Position numbers and translations under genes: made by a program
Part shown: positions 1-10,632 of the stretch, in pieces
How the letters are laid out: each line of letters starts with the position of its first letter
How positions within the stretch are numbered: the stretch's first letter is position 1
Assembly (NCBI GenBank): GCA_000949895.1
Contig: JWIT01000003.1
Coordinates: forward strand, 310,001-374,000
Source of the DNA: Agrobacterium arsenijevicii
Lineage (GTDB): Bacteria > Pseudomonadota > Alphaproteobacteria > Rhizobiales > Rhizobiaceae
DNA length: 64,000 bases
Reading direction: 5' to 3'
Notes under the pieces: model-generated
What the model saw: only the letters and a program-made list of their open reading frames with translations
What the model was told of the DNA's origin: nothing
Database searches by the model: none

Positions 1-1983
1 CGCAAGATCAAGGACGACAAGCTCGCCGGCATCGTGCAGACCCAGCCGCTCGGCCCGTTCAATCAAGCTATTGTTACGGCTGACATTGCCCGAATCAAGG
101 AAGCCTATTCCGCGATCGGCCGCAGCGACGTCGAAATCACCACCCAGACCGCTTCCGTTGGTCAGGGCCGTGTGAACATCGCTTTCGTTATCAACGAGGG
201 CGAGCGTACGAAGATCGGCCGCATCGATTTCGTCGGCAACAACTCCTACAGCGATGGTCGTCTGGCCGCTGTCATCAACACCAAGAAGTCCAACATGCTG
301 TCGTTCCTGACACGCAAGGACGTCTATAACGAGGACAAGCTGCGCGCCGACGAAGAGGCGCTGCGCCAGTTCTACTACAACCGCGGTTATGCCGACTTCC
401 GGGTCGTGTCCTCCGACGCTGTGCTTGACGAGTCCAAGAACGAATACAACATCTCCATCACGGTTGATGAAGGCAAGAAGTACGACTTCGGTAACGTCGC
501 AGTCGAATCGACTGTTCCGGGTGTCGACGGTTCTGAGCTTCAGGGTCTCGTGGCAACCCACCAGGGTGCAAGCTACAGCGCCAAGGAAGTCCAGCAGAGC
601 ATGGAAGCAATTTCCAAGCGCGTCGCCGGCGAGGGTTATCCTTTCGCCCGTGTAACGCCGCGCGGCGACCGCGACATGGCAGGCAACACCATCGGTGTGA
701 CCTACATCGTCGATCAGGGCGAGCGCGCCTATGTCGAGCGCATTGAAATCCGCGGCAACACACGTACGCGTGACTATGTCATTCGTCGCGAGTTCGATAT
801 TTCCGAAGGCGATGCATTCAACCAGACGATCATCACGGCTGCGAAGCGTCGTCTTGAAGCGCTCGGTTATTTCTCGAAGGTCAACGTCTCGACCGCCGGC
901 GGCAGTGCGCCTGACCGCGTCGTCATCGTTGTCGACGTGGAAGACCAGTCGACGGGTTCGTTCGGTATCGGTGCGGGTTATTCTCAGAACGACGGCGTGC
1001 TGCTTGAAGCCTCCATCGAAGAGAAGAACTTCCTCGGTCGTGGCCAGTACATCCGTCTCGCTGCTGGTGCGGGCGAAGACGATGCGCGCAGCTATACGCT
1101 GTCCTTCACTGAGCCTTACTTCCTCGGTTACCGTCTGGCCGCAGGTTTCGATCTGTTCAAAAACCAGAGCAAGAACGAAAGCTACTATAACTACGACGAG
1201 CAGGGCTTTGCACTGCGCGTGACGGCGCCGATCACCGAGAACCTCTCGACGACGTTCAAGTACACCTACAAGCAGATCAACTACGAAGGTAAGAGCGGTT
1301 ACGACCAGAACGGTAATCTTGCTCAGCCATATGTTGATTTGATTGACAAGAATGGCGGCGACTGGACGCAGTCCATTATCTCGAACACGCTGAACTACAA
1401 TACGCTCGACGACCGCAACATGCCGCGTGAAGGCTGGCAGGCTGCGCTGACGAACGAATTTGCCGGTCTCGGCGGTGATTCCGAATATTACAAGATCTTC
1501 GCCAAGGCGCGTTATTACTACACGCTTTCGGATGAATACGACGTCATCGGCTCGCTCACCGGTCAGGCCGGTCATGTCATGCCGACAGGCGACAATCTGC
1601 TGGTATTCGATCAGTTCAAGTTCGGCGGCCGTCAGGTTCGTGGCTTCAAGAACGATGGTATCGGCCCGCGTATCGGTACGGACTCCATCGGTGGCACGAC
1701 CTACTTCGCCGCTTCTGCTGAAGTTACGGCCCCGATGCCTGGTATTCCGGAAGATTTCGGTCTTCGTCTCGCTGGTTTCGTCGATGCCGGTACGATGTAT
1801 GGCAACAAGGTTTCCACAACGCAGACTGTCAAGGACGACAATTCCATCCGTGCATCCGCCGGTATCGGTGTGATGTGGGCGTCGCCGTTTGGCCCGATCC
1901 GCGTCGACTACGCGGTACCGATCGCCAAGGAAGACTATGACGAGGAACAGCGTTTCCGGTTTGGCATGTCCAACACTTTCTGA
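1..1983 (+). CDS. bamA: Outer membrane protein assembly factor BamA (5' end outside window)
   Basis: This is the C-terminal 660 residues of BamA, the Omp85-family barrel that folds and inserts outer-membrane proteins; the frame is open to base 1, so the start lies upstream. The first roughly 300 visible residues carry several POTRA repeats, followed by a 16-strand-type barrel. The family hallmark VRGF of loop 6 is encoded at 1636-1647, and the protein ends in Phe (NTF), as outer-membrane barrels usually do. A GTG at 34 is open but would remove POTRA sequence, so it is not the real start. The gene is followed after 49 nt by lpxD in the same direction, a common arrangement linking outer-membrane protein and lipid A assembly. 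Confidence 0.96.
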   Translation, partial: RKIKDDKLAGIVQTQPLGPFNQAIVTADIARIKEAYSAIGRSDVEITTQTASVGQGRVNIAFVINEGERTKIGRIDFVGNNSYSDGRLAAVINTKKSNMLSFLTRKDVYNEDKLRADEEALRQFYYNRGYADFRVVSSDAVLDESKNEYNISITVDEGKKYDFGNVAVESTVPGVDGSELQGLVATHQGASYSAKEVQQSMEAISKRVAGEGYPFARVTPRGDRDMAGNTIGVTYIVDQGERAYVERIEIRGNTRTRDYVIRREFDISEGDAFNQTIITAAKRRLEALGYFSKVNVSTAGGSAPDRVVIVVDVEDQSTGSFGIGAGYSQNDGVLLEASIEEKNFLGRGQYIRLAAGAGEDDARSYTLSFTEPYFLGYRLAAGFDLFKNQSKNESYYNYDEQGFALRVTAPITENLSTTFKYTYKQINYEGKSGYDQNGNLAQPYVDLIDKNGGDWTQSIISNTLNYNTLDDRNMPREGWQAALTNEFAGLGGDSEYYKIFAKARYYYTLSDEYDVIGSLTGQAGHVMPTGDNLLVFDQFKFGGRQVRGFKNDGIGPRIGTDSIGGTTYFAASAEVTAPMPGIPEDFGLRLAGFVDAGTMYGNKVSTTQTVKDDNSIRASAGIGVMWASPFGPIRVDYAVPIAKEDYDEEQRFRFGMSNTF

Positions 1984-2032
1984 TATCGGCAGTCCAGAAC
2001 TGCAACTTTGAACGTTCTGGAGTTTCCGTCTG

Positions 2033-3100
2033 ATGGAATACAACGCCTTTTTTCCGCCCCACGAGGGACTGCGATTGAGAGACATCGCAGACCGTTTTGG
2101 GGCGGAACTGTCTGATGACGCGGCGGGAGAGCGGATCATCAGGTCCGTAGCACCGGTCTACCGGGCAAAACCCGACCAGCTCTGCTATATTCTCTCGCGC
2201 AAGAACCGCGATGAGTTGCCGACCTGCGAGGCCGGCGCCGTCATTTGCGACGCGGCACTCGCGGATTTGCTTCCGTCTCACATTCCGGCACTGATATCGA
2301 AAAACCCGCACACGCTTTTTGCGCAGGTGGGCGCCTTGTTGCATCCTGCCGCCATGCGTCCCGGTATGATTGTGGCGATGGAAGCCGAAATTTCCCATAC
2401 CGCGCACGTCGATCCGTCGGCAAAGCTTGAGGCAGGTGTGATCGTCGAGCCGCTCGCCGTGATCGGTGCTGGCGCTCATATCGGTGCAGGCACGCGGATC
2501 GGCCCTGGTGTCATCATCGGCCCGGATGTGCAGGTCGGGCGCGATTGCACCATCGCTGGTGGCGCGAGCATTCTTGCCACTCTCATCGGCAACAATGTGA
2601 TTATCCACAACGGCGCACGTATCGGTCAGGACGGGTTCGGTTATGCGCCGGGTCCGCGTGGCATGCTGAAGATCGTGCAGATCGGCCGGGTCATCATTCA
2701 GGACAATGTCGAGATCGGCGCCAATACCACGATCGATCGCGGCACCATGGATGACACGGTCATCGGCGAAGGCACCAAGATCGACAATCAGGTTCAGATC
2801 GGCCACAACGTTCGCATCGGCCGCCATTGCGGCATCGTCAGCAAGGTCGGCATTGCGGGCAGCACCCGCATCGGCGACGGCGTGATGATCGGCGGAGCGG
2901 CCGGTATCAACGGCCATATCACCATTGGTGACGGTGTGCAGATCGCGGCAATGAGCGGTGTTGTCGCCGATGTTCCGGCTGGTGCGCGTTATGGCGGTAC
3001 GCCTGCGCGGCCGATGAAATATTTCCTGCGCGATATGGCCGATATTCTGGCACGCGCTGAAGGGCGTGATAAAAAAACAGGAGAAAAAAACGATGACTGA
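2033..3100 (+). CDS. lpxD: UDP-3-O-(3-hydroxyacyl)glucosamine N-acyltransferase
   Basis: LpxD transfers a 3-hydroxyacyl chain from ACP to the 2-amine of UDP-3-O-acylglucosamine in the cytosolic phase of lipid A synthesis. The 355-aa product has an N-terminal uridine-binding domain (about 1-110), then a left-handed beta helix of hexapeptide repeats (about 115-315). The family signature around [15 protein letters not shown] and the likely catalytic His in QIGHNVRIG are present. Length is normal for rhizobia. The ATG at 2033 has only a weak GGAG 12 nt upstream. Its stop overlaps the fabZ start by 8 nt, so translation of the two is probably coupled. Confidence 0.97.
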   Translation: MEYNAFFPPHEGLRLRDIADRFGAELSDDAAGERIIRSVAPVYRAKPDQLCYILSRKNRDELPTCEAGAVICDAALADLLPSHIPALISKNPHTLFAQVGALLHPAAMRPGMIVAMEAEISHTAHVDPSAKLEAGVIVEPLAVIGAGAHIGAGTRIGPGVIIGPDVQVGRDCTIAGGASILATLIGNNVIIHNGARIGQDGFGYAPGPRGMLKIVQIGRVIIQDNVEIGANTTIDRGTMDDTVIGEGTKIDNQVQIGHNVRIGRHCGIVSKVGIAGSTRIGDGVMIGGAAGINGHITIGDGVQIAAMSGVVADVPAGARYGGTPARPMKYFLRDMADILARAEGRDKKTGEKNDD

Positions 3101-3563
3101 AGAAACTAAGACGACGCTCGGCGCGGCTGACATTCTGGAAGTCATGAAGCTTTTGCCGCATCGTTACCCGTTCTTGCTCATCGACAAGATCATCGAGATC
3201 GATGGTAATAATTCGGCGATTGGCATCAAGAATGTGACGGTCAACGAACCGCATTTCACCGGTCATTTCCCGGATCGCCCGATCATGCCGGGCGTTCTGA
3301 TCGTCGAAGCCATGGCCCAGACGGCAGGTGCGATCTGCGCCCGCAGCCAGGGTGAGGGCGGTTACCTGGTCTATTTCATGACCATCGACAATGCGCGCTT
3401 CCGCAGACCTGTCGTTCCGGGCGATCGTCTCGAAATCCACGTGGTCAAGCAGCGCCAGCGCGGCAATGTCTTTAAATTCCATTGTGAGGCGAAGGTTGAT
3501 GGCGCGCTCGTGGCGGAAGCCGATGTCGGCGCGATGATGATCCCCGAGGGCCAGCAGCAATGA
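3093..3563 (+). CDS. fabZ: 3-hydroxyacyl-ACP dehydratase FabZ
   Basis: FabZ dehydrates 3-hydroxyacyl-ACP in fatty acid elongation and competes with LpxA and LpxD for the same hydroxyacyl-ACP pool, which explains its place between their genes. The 156-aa hot-dog protein shows [10 protein letters not shown], the catalytic His in [12 protein letters not shown] and the catalytic Glu in VEAMAQ. The ATG at 3093 is chosen because a GGAG lies 9 nt before it at 3080-3083; an in-frame GTG at 3066 lies within lpxD and would add an unconserved Lys-rich tail. The start overlaps the lpxD stop as ATGACTGA. Confidence 0.97.
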   Translation: MTEETKTTLGAADILEVMKLLPHRYPFLLIDKIIEIDGNNSAIGIKNVTVNEPHFTGHFPDRPIMPGVLIVEAMAQTAGAICARSQGEGGYLVYFMTIDNARFRRPVVPGDRLEIHVVKQRQRGNVFKFHCEAKVDGALVAEADVGAMMIPEGQQQ

Positions 3564-4375
3564 GCACGATAGCGGCCTCGGCCAGAATCCACCCGACGGC
3601 CGTTGTCGAGGATGGTGCGGTCATCGGCGAAAATGTGGTCATCGGTGCCCTGAGCTATGTTGGCGCGAAAGTCACGCTGCACGACGATGTCAAGCTGCAC
3701 AATCATGCCGTCGTTTCCGGTCTGACCGTTATCGGCCGTGGTTCGGTTATCCATCCCATGGCAATCATCGGCGGTACGCCGCAGGCGGTTCGCCATGATG
3801 GCTCGGAAACCTCGCTCGAGATTGGCGAACGTTGTGTCATGCGCGAAGGCGTGACGATGAATGCCGGCAGCTCCGATGGCGGCGGCAAGACCATTGTCGG
3901 CGACGACAACCTGTTCCTCGCCAATTCGCATGTGGCGCATGATTGTCTCCTCGGCAGCCATATTATCATGTCCAATAATGTGATGCTGGCGGGACATGTG
4001 ACCATTGAGGACCGCGCTATTCTGGGCGGCGGCTGCGCTGTACACCAGTTCACCCGCATCGGTCGTCAGGCCTTCATCGGCGGGCTGTCGGCGGTCAATT
4101 ACGATGTCATTCCCTATGGCATGCTGAACGGCAATCCCGGCATACTCGGCGGCCTGAATGTCGTCGGCATGACGCGTGCCGGTATCGACCGCGCGGATAT
4201 TCACAAGGTCAGGCGCGTCTTCAAGCAAATCTTCGAAGGCGAAGGCGCCATCCGCAGCAACGCAGCCGCGATTGACCGCGCAGAATATCTGGATTGCCCG
4301 CAGGTGATCGAAATCCTCGATTTCATTGGTGCGGATAGCGACCGCGCGCTCTCCTCGCCAAACCGGGGCAAGTGA
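3560..4375 (+). CDS. lpxA: UDP-N-acetylglucosamine acyltransferase
   Basis: LpxA catalyses the first, reversible step of lipid A synthesis, O-acylation of UDP-GlcNAc by hydroxyacyl-ACP. The 271-aa protein is a trimeric left-handed beta-helix type: hexapeptide repeats fill about residues 5-190, followed by a helical C-terminal domain. SHVAHDC holds the catalytic His expected for the family, and the GGTPQ and NxxG segments typical of LpxA are visible. It starts in an ATGA overlap with the fabZ stop, so it belongs to the same transcript. Confidence 0.97.
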   Translation: MSTIAASARIHPTAVVEDGAVIGENVVIGALSYVGAKVTLHDDVKLHNHAVVSGLTVIGRGSVIHPMAIIGGTPQAVRHDGSETSLEIGERCVMREGVTMNAGSSDGGGKTIVGDDNLFLANSHVAHDCLLGSHIIMSNNVMLAGHVTIEDRAILGGGCAVHQFTRIGRQAFIGGLSAVNYDVIPYGMLNGNPGILGGLNVVGMTRAGIDRADIHKVRRVFKQIFEGEGAIRSNAAAIDRAEYLDCPQVIEILDFIGADSDRALSSPNRGK

Positions 4376-4378
4376 GCC

Positions 4379-5260
4379 GTGGCAGGCGGCGGGCGTCTCG
4401 CCATCGTGGCCGGCAGCGGCCAGCTGCCGCTCCATGTGGCGGCGGCGGCGCGCGAAATGGGGGAAAACCCCTTCATTGTACAGCTGCGCGATGATTCCCG
4501 GTTTGACTGGAGCGGTTTCGATAATGCCGTGATCAGCGTCGGTGATGTCGCCGGGCTTGGTCGGCTGCTGCGCGAAAACCAGGTAGACCGCGTCGTGCTT
4601 TCCGGCGCGGTGGCGCGACGCCCGGAATGGCGGGAAATCCGCCCCACGGTCGGCATATTGCTGAAACTGCCGTCCATCGTCCGCACCCTGCTGTCGAGCG
4701 GGGACGACGCCGTTTTGCAGATGGTCATCAAGGTCATCGGCACGCTCGGCGCAAAAGTCATCGGCGCCCACGAGATCGCCCCCGGTCTGCTTGCCACGAC
4801 CGGGGCTTTCGGTGCGCATAAACCTGCCGAGGATGATCTGCGTGACATACGGAAGGCAGCGCAGGCAGCACTGGCGCTTGGCACGCTTGATGTCGGGCAG
4901 GGCGCGGTCTCCGTTGGCGGCCGTATCGTCGCACTGGAGGGCGTGGAGGGTACGGACGCGATGCTGGCACGCGTCGCGGCCTTGCGCGCTGAAGGCCGCA
5001 TCTCGCCCCGCCGCAAGGGTGTTCTGGTGAAGCTTTGCAAGCCGCAGCAGGATATTCGCGCCGACTTGCCGACCATCGGCGTAGAAACGGTGGAGAATGC
5101 GCAGAAAGCCGGGCTGGCGGGCATTGCCGTCGAAGCCGGACGCGCGCTGGTGCTCGATCGCGATGAGATGTTGAAGGCGGCCGATCAGGCGGGCATATTC
5201 GTCTGCGGTATCGATACATCACTCGATGGAGACATGATGGGCGGAGGCATGACGGAATGA
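4379..5260 (+). CDS. lpxI: UDP-2,3-diacylglucosamine pyrophosphatase LpxI (DUF1009)
   Basis: LpxI hydrolyses UDP-2,3-diacylglucosamine to lipid X and UMP. It replaces LpxH in many alphaproteobacteria, and no lpxH is seen in this cluster. The 293-aa product starts with a GTG at 4379, three nt after the lpxA stop; no other start fits the spacing. It has the Gly-rich N-terminus RLAIVAGSGQLP typical of the family, and a conserved C-terminal half containing PQQDIRADLPTIGVETV. It ends in an ATGA overlap with lpxB, its pathway successor. Assignment rests on family resemblance and on its position between lpxA and lpxB. Confidence 0.93.
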   Translation: MAGGGRLAIVAGSGQLPLHVAAAAREMGENPFIVQLRDDSRFDWSGFDNAVISVGDVAGLGRLLRENQVDRVVLSGAVARRPEWREIRPTVGILLKLPSIVRTLLSSGDDAVLQMVIKVIGTLGAKVIGAHEIAPGLLATTGAFGAHKPAEDDLRDIRKAAQAALALGTLDVGQGAVSVGGRIVALEGVEGTDAMLARVAALRAEGRISPRRKGVLVKLCKPQQDIRADLPTIGVETVENAQKAGLAGIAVEAGRALVLDRDEMLKAADQAGIFVCGIDTSLDGDMMGGGMTE

Positions 5261-6438
5261 CGGCAACGTTGAAAGTGGCGGTCATAGCCGGCGAGGTCTC
5301 CGGCGATCTTCTGGGCGCGGATCTGATCCGATCCCTGAAAGCCCGGTATGAGGGGCCCATCGAGCTGATGGGCGTCGGCGGCGAGGCGCTTGAGGCGCAA
5401 GGGCTGGTCTCGCTGTTCGATTATTCCGAGCTTTCCATTATGGGGTTCACACAGGTCCTTAAAAAACTGCCGAAGCTGATTTCGCGGATCAATCAGACTG
5501 CGCAGGCGATCATAGCCGCAAAGCCGGATATTCTGCTGATCATCGACAGCCCGGATTTCACCCATCGCGTCGCGAAAAAAGTCCGCAAACAATTACCGCA
5601 TCTGCCGGTCGTCAATTATGTTTGCCCGAGCGTGTGGGCGTGGAAGGAATATCGCGCCACCGCGATGTTGTCCTATGTCGATCACGTTCTGGCGTTGCTT
5701 CCCTTCGAGCCGGAGGCGATGCGGCGTCTCGGCGGCCCGCCGACAACCTTTGTCGGCCATCGCCTCAGCGTCGATCAGGATGTGCTGACCGTCAGGCAAA
5801 GGCGGGCGGAACGAACCCTTCCGGCACAAGGCGAACCGAAAACCATTCTGCTCCTGCCGGGGTCACGCTCCACCGAAACGGCACGGCTGATGGAGCCGTT
5901 TCAGGAGGCCGCAAAAGCCTATGTCGAGCGCAACGGCCCGACGAGGTTTCTGCTGCCCACCGTTCCGCGCCAGGAAAACCGCATCCGTGAGTTGGCAGCG
6001 GCATGGCCGGAAGATATCATGCCCGAAATCGGCATCGATCCCGCCTTCAAATGGAATGCGTTTGCTGCGGCTGATGCGGCGATTGCCGCCTCCGGCACCG
6101 TCATTCTCGAACTCGCGCTTGTCGGTGTGCCGACCATATCGGTCTACAAGACCGACTGGATTTTCACCATGCTGAGCAAGCGGGTGAAAACCTGGACGGG
6201 GGCGCTTCCGAACCTGATTGCCGACTATGTCGTCGTGCCGGAATATTTCAACGAGGTGGTGCGGGCAGGCTCGATGTTGCGCTGGGCCGAGCGGCTGTCA
6301 TCCGACACCACCGAGCGTCGGGCAATGCTGGACGGTTACGCTCTGGTGCAGGAACGTCTGCGCACCGATGTGCCCCCGGGCGAAACCGGCGCACTCATTC
6401 TTCTCGATGTACTGAACAGCCGCAAACAGCAAGGCTGA
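5257..6438 (+). CDS. lpxB: Lipid-A-disaccharide synthase
   Basis: LpxB condenses UDP-2,3-diacylglucosamine with lipid X to form the lipid A disaccharide on the inner face of the cytoplasmic membrane. The 393-aa protein is a GT19 glycosyltransferase: the N-terminal AGEVSGDLLGADLI segment, LLIDSPDFTHRVAKKVR, the YVCPSVWAWKE motif and the C-terminal IAASGTVILELAL sugar-nucleotide segment are all present. It is the last gene of the bamA-lpx operon. The run ends about 80 nt later in a bidirectional terminator shared with gltA. Confidence 0.97.
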   Translation: MTATLKVAVIAGEVSGDLLGADLIRSLKARYEGPIELMGVGGEALEAQGLVSLFDYSELSIMGFTQVLKKLPKLISRINQTAQAIIAAKPDILLIIDSPDFTHRVAKKVRKQLPHLPVVNYVCPSVWAWKEYRATAMLSYVDHVLALLPFEPEAMRRLGGPPTTFVGHRLSVDQDVLTVRQRRAERTLPAQGEPKTILLLPGSRSTETARLMEPFQEAAKAYVERNGPTRFLLPTVPRQENRIRELAAAWPEDIMPEIGIDPAFKWNAFAAADAAIAASGTVILELALVGVPTISVYKTDWIFTMLSKRVKTWTGALPNLIADYVVVPEYFNEVVRAGSMLRWAERLSSDTTERRAMLDGYALVQERLRTDVPPGETGALILLDVLNSRKQQG

Positions 6439-6517
6439 GCCGGCGGCTATCCTGTCTGGCTCTTATTGGACGGCGCGCCGGGCAGGGCACATTTTCCTTC
6501 TCCGAAACAATATCCAA

Positions 6518-6555
6518 CAAAAAAGGCCGGCGGATAAAACCCGCCGGCCTTTTTG
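6518..6555. terminator. Bidirectional intrinsic terminator between lpxB and gltA
   Basis: A perfect 9-bp stem, GGCCGGCGG at 6525-6533 and CCGCCGGCC at 6541-6549, is flanked by an A run on the left and a T run on the right. It can therefore stop transcription in both directions, which suits the convergent lpxB and gltA genes. Confidence 0.9.
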
Positions 6556-6575
6556 ATATTGGATGGTTTCCCGAC

Positions 6576-7865
6576 TTAGCGTTTGGAAACCGGAACGTAG
6601 TCGCGCTTGCCGGCGCCCGTGTAGAGCTGGCGCGGACGGCCGATACGCTGCTGCGGATCTTCGATCATTTCGTTCCACTGCGCGATCCAGCCGACGGTAC
6701 GCGCGAGCGCGAACAGCACGGTGAACATGGTCGTGGGGAAGCCGAGCGCCTTCAGCGTGATGCCCGAATAGAAGTCGACGTTCGGGTAAAGCTTCTTTTC
6801 GACGAAATAAGGATCGGAAAGGGCGATCTTTTCCAGTTCCAGCGCGACCTGCATGATCGGATCGTCGGAATTGCCGGTGGCTTCCAGCACTTCGTACATC
6901 GTCTTCTGCATGATCTTGGCGCGCGGGTCGTAGTTCTTGTACACGCGGTGGCCAAAGCCCATCAGGCGGAACGGATCGTTCTTGTCCTTGGCGCGGGCGA
7001 TGTATTCCGGAATACGGTCTACCGAGCCGATCTCGTTCAGCATGTTGAGTGCGGCTTCGTTGGCGCCGCCATGTGCGGGACCCCAAAGGCAGGCAATGCC
7101 CGCAGCAATACAGGCGAACGGGTTCGCACCCGACGAACCGGCAAGACGCACCGTGGAGGTGGAGGCGTTCTGCTCGTGATCGGCATGCAGGATGAAGATG
7201 CGGTCCATGGCGCGGGCCAGAACCGGATCGACCTTGTACTCTTCGCAAGGCACGGCAAAGCACATGTGCAGGAAGTTGGAGGCGTAATCGAGGTCGTTCT
7301 TCGGGTAAACGAAGGGCTGGCCGATATGGTACTTGTAGGCCATGGCGGCGATCGTCGGCATCTTCGCGATCATACGCAGCGAAGCGACCATGCGCTGGTG
7401 CGGATCTGTAATGTCGGTCGAGTCGTGATAGAAGGCCGAGAGAGCGCCGACCGTGCCGCACATGACGGCCATCGGATGTGCATCGCGACGGTAGCCGGTG
7501 AAGAAGCGGCTCATCTGCTCATGCACCATGGTGTGGCGCGTAACGCGGGTGTCGAAGTCCTTCTTCTGCGCAGCCGTCGGCAATTCGCCGTAGAGCAGCA
7601 GGTAGCAGGTTTCGAGGAAGTCACCCTGTTCGGCGAGCTGCTCGATGGGGAAACCACGATGCAGGAGAACACCTTCATCGCCGTCGATATAGGTGATCTT
7701 GGATTCGCAGGAGGCCGTCGAGGTGAAACCCGGGTCGTAGGTGAAGGAGCCCGTGTGCTTGTACAGCGTGGCGATATCGACGACGCTTGGTCCAATCGTG
7801 CCTTCCCTGACCGGGAGTTCGACCTGTTTTTCGCCAAGTGTCACTGTAGCGCTTTTTTCCGTCAT
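6576..7865 (-). CDS. gltA: Citrate synthase (type II)
   Basis: GltA condenses oxaloacetate and acetyl-CoA to citrate, the entry step of the TCA cycle. At 429 aa it has the length of the hexameric, NADH-sensitive Gram-negative type II enzyme. Catalytic residues are visible in order: His in [14 protein letters not shown], His in [14 protein letters not shown] and Asp in YPNVDFYSG. The ATG at 7865 is preceded by a strong GGAGGATC. It is a single-gene unit, convergent with lpxB and divergent from the comEC-like gene. Acetyl-CoA would come from the pyruvate dehydrogenase encoded about 9 kb further on. Confidence 0.98.
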   Translation of the reverse strand: MTEKSATVTLGEKQVELPVREGTIGPSVVDIATLYKHTGSFTYDPGFTSTASCESKITYIDGDEGVLLHRGFPIEQLAEQGDFLETCYLLLYGELPTAAQKKDFDTRVTRHTMVHEQMSRFFTGYRRDAHPMAVMCGTVGALSAFYHDSTDITDPHQRMVASLRMIAKMPTIAAMAYKYHIGQPFVYPKNDLDYASNFLHMCFAVPCEEYKVDPVLARAMDRIFILHADHEQNASTSTVRLAGSSGANPFACIAAGIACLWGPAHGGANEAALNMLNEIGSVDRIPEYIARAKDKNDPFRLMGFGHRVYKNYDPRAKIMQKTMYEVLEATGNSDDPIMQVALELEKIALSDPYFVEKKLYPNVDFYSGITLKALGFPTTMFTVLFALARTVGWIAQWNEMIEDPQQRIGRPRQLYTGAGKRDYVPVSKR

Positions 7866-7931
7866 ACTGATCCTCCGAAAACATGCGGGTGGGGGCGCTG
7901 AGACACGCCCCGCGGTTAAGCGTCTACCGAT

Positions 7932-7960
7932 TAGCTATATGATCCTTGCGCAGATGCCAA
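7932..7960 (-). promoter_or_regulatory. Putative gltA promoter
   Basis: Read on the minus strand, TTGGCA (7955-7960) and TAGCTA (7932-7937) are separated by 17 nt, a fair match to alphaproteobacterial housekeeping promoters, and lie about 65 nt upstream of the gltA ATG. The rest of the 306-nt gap up to the comEC start holds no gene or clear hairpin that I can support. Confidence 0.35.
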
Positions 7961-8171
7961 GCTATCCGAAGGTCAAATTGTGCATTGCGGCAAACGCAAT
8001 CCTGTTGCTTGGGGCATTCCCGACAGTAGCAATTCAATCTCGGTCAACACACCGTTAAAGTAAAGGATTGCAATCCCCGACGCTGGTCTGCAAACCTGTT
8101 CCCGGTGCGGCAAGGGGCGGTGGGGATTGCTCGGTCAAGGGGAAAAACAGCATTTCAGATATGCTGAAACG

Positions 8172-10610
8172 ATGCAGGGCGAAATGCCCGGCACGCGGGA
8201 GATTCTGTTTCCGCTTCGCAGGACCAGCGATGCCGCGACATTTGACATGCCCGCCATTATTCCCGAGCGAAATCTCCTAAATGTCGTCGCGGAAAAAATC
8301 GCCGCATGCTTGGCCGAAGAGCGTGCATTCGGCCACGATTTTCTTTTCGTTCCCGTCTCGATCGGCTGCGGGGCGATACTCTGGTTTTCTCTGGATGCCG
8401 CGCCTTCTTCGCTCGTTCTGTTGATCGTATTTTTGCTTGTCGCGGGTCTGGCGCTCCTTGTGAGATATAGCTCCGGTGTCGCGGCGGCGGCCTGCAGCAT
8501 TTCCGCCTTTGTTTTGCTCGGCATGCTTCTGGCCGATTTCGAAACCAGGCGGGCGGGAACCGTGGTGCTGGATACCCCCGTCACCACCACCATCACCGGC
8601 ACGGTGGTACGCCGGGAGGTCGATGCGCGCGGCTTCTGGCGATACGTGGTTGACCTGACCGCGACGGAGGGGCCGACATTGTCGCGTCCGCCGCAGAGAA
8701 TCTCGGTACTTTCGCGCAGCGGTGGCGAGCCGGTCATGCTCGGTGCCACCCTTCGTGGCAAGGCGCGCCTCTCGCCGCCATCCGGCCCGGCCTTGCCGGG
8801 ACTGAACGACTTCGCCTTCACCTCTTATTTCAGAGGCATAGGCGCAACCGGTTACTTTTATAAGCCGCCGCAAACGCTTATCTCACCTTCAGGTGATACT
8901 GCCGCTGAAAAGGGCTGGCTGGCATGGGCCGATATGCGGCTTTACGGTCTTCGCAGCGCAATTGCCGAGCGCATCCGCGCCACCATCGGCGGCGATGCCG
9001 GCCCCTTTGCCGCCTCTATCATCACCGATGAGAGACAGGCCATATCGGCCGAGACCATGGAGGCGTTGCGGCTCTCCGGCCTTGCCCATATCGTCGCCAT
9101 ATCCGGGCTCAACATGGCGCTGGCGTCGGGCATATTCTTCGTTGGCCTGAGACTGGCCTTCAGCCTGTTTCCGGCCTTTGCGCAGCGCTGGCCCGTGAAG
9201 AAGATTGCGGCTTTTGCAGCATTGCTGATGACGCTTGCCTATTATCTCATTTCCGGTTTCGCCGTGTCCGCCGAACGCGCCTGGCTGATGATGTCGGTGA
9301 TGCTGATCGCGGTTCTTTTCGACCAGCCGTCGCTCAGCCTCAGAAATGTTGCCATTTCCGCTCTGGTCATTCTCGCTTTTTCGCCCTCGGAAATCATGGG
9401 GCCGAGTTTCCAGATGTCTTTTGCGGCCACCATAGCGCTTGTTTCGGCCTATGCGTTTTGGAGCCGGTGGCGCATCGATCGCGAGCGGCTGTTCATCGGG
9501 CATAAGCCCGCATGGATGAAGGTGGCGGAAACCGTGGGTGCAATCATTGGCGGTGTTATCACGACGTCATTGATTGGCGGCCTTTCGACGGCGATCTATT
9601 CGGCCGAGCATTTCCACCGTGTCACCACCTATGGACTTTTCGCCAATCTGGCCGCGATGCCGCTGATGTCGCTGATCGTCATGCCTTTCGCTCTTCTCGC
9701 CATGCTGCTGATGCCCTTCGGGCTTGATGCGCCATTCCTGAAGATCATGGGTTATGGTATGGCTCTCGTCATTGAGGTCGCAAACGAGGTGGCATCGTGG
9801 GGCGGTAGTGCTGCGACCGGGCGTCCGCATGGCTGGTTCATCGGTGTCGCTTCGGCCGGTTTTCTGCTTTTGACATTGCTGCGCAGCCGGCTTGCGCTTC
9901 TCGGCATTCCGGTTCTGCTCTTTGCCTTCGGCCTCTCGGCGATCGTCGCCTATCGCGACCTGCCTGATCTGCTGGTCCACGAGGACGGTGAGCTGGTGGC
10001 GATGGTGGAGGATGGCAAGGTCTTTACCACAAAAGCACGGCCGCCGGGCTTTGTGTTCGGCCAATGGCAAAGAGCGCTCATGCTGCCGGAAAAAAACGTT
10101 CCGCCGGTATTTGTAAAAGGGGAGGGCATAACAAATAACGCTGGTTCAGGTTCCGGCTCGAAATCGAGACTGTCGCCCGAAGACATGACAGTGGTGGCGC
10201 GGGAGATGACGGTGGCTCTCAGAGACTCCAGGGCCGGTGTCTTCACCTGCAGGAAAGACATGTGGTGCGCGGCAAGCGCCGCAAGCGGCGAATGGATCAT
10301 CGTTCTGGAAGACGGTCGCTTTGCCGGAAAAGCCTGCGATATAGCCGACATTGTCATCGTTTCCCGCAGGACCTCCTTTTCACAGTGCCGCTCGGGTGCG
10401 CTCCTGCTCAGCCGTGACATTTTGCGGCGTATCGGCTCGGTGGAGATAGATTTCGTGGATAAGGCGCAGGAAGGGGTCGTGGGTCGGCTGCGCGCCGCAA
10501 TCTCCGGGACGGACAGGTCCTGGAGCCAACATCGTTATTACGACTGGAAAAGCGGACGTTTCGACCACGACCTGCCGCAATCCATCATCCGGTTGCTGGC
10601 GGGGTCGTAG
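8172..10610 (+). CDS. ComEC/Rec2-family membrane protein
   Basis: A polytopic membrane protein of 812 aa from the chosen ATG. It has an N-terminal pair of hydrophobic segments, an OB-fold-like DUF4131 region, then the Competence domain (roughly residues 250-520) with the family motif HIVAISGLNMALASG and many membrane helices. ComEC forms the inner-membrane DNA channel in transformable bacteria; in rhizobia natural transformation is not established, so the role here is uncertain. The C-terminal part does not show the metallo-beta-lactamase HxHxDH motif of full ComEC proteins. Alternative starts are a TTG at 8127 and an ATG at 8247; none has a strong ribosome-binding site. Confidence 0.85.
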   Translation: MQGEMPGTREILFPLRRTSDAATFDMPAIIPERNLLNVVAEKIAACLAEERAFGHDFLFVPVSIGCGAILWFSLDAAPSSLVLLIVFLLVAGLALLVRYSSGVAAAACSISAFVLLGMLLADFETRRAGTVVLDTPVTTTITGTVVRREVDARGFWRYVVDLTATEGPTLSRPPQRISVLSRSGGEPVMLGATLRGKARLSPPSGPALPGLNDFAFTSYFRGIGATGYFYKPPQTLISPSGDTAAEKGWLAWADMRLYGLRSAIAERIRATIGGDAGPFAASIITDERQAISAETMEALRLSGLAHIVAISGLNMALASGIFFVGLRLAFSLFPAFAQRWPVKKIAAFAALLMTLAYYLISGFAVSAERAWLMMSVMLIAVLFDQPSLSLRNVAISALVILAFSPSEIMGPSFQMSFAATIALVSAYAFWSRWRIDRERLFIGHKPAWMKVAETVGAIIGGVITTSLIGGLSTAIYSAEHFHRVTTYGLFANLAAMPLMSLIVMPFALLAMLLMPFGLDAPFLKIMGYGMALVIEVANEVASWGGSAATGRPHGWFIGVASAGFLLLTLLRSRLALLGIPVLLFAFGLSAIVAYRDLPDLLVHEDGELVAMVEDGKVFTTKARPPGFVFGQWQRALMLPEKNVPPVFVKGEGITNNAGSGSGSKSRLSPEDMTVVAREMTVALRDSRAGVFTCRKDMWCAASAASGEWIIVLEDGRFAGKACDIADIVIVSRRTSFSQCRSGALLLSRDILRRIGSVEIDFVDKAQEGVVGRLRAAISGTDRSWSQHRYYDWKSGRFDHDLPQSIIRLLAGS

Positions 10611-10632
10611 TGACCGCCGCCAGCATGAATTA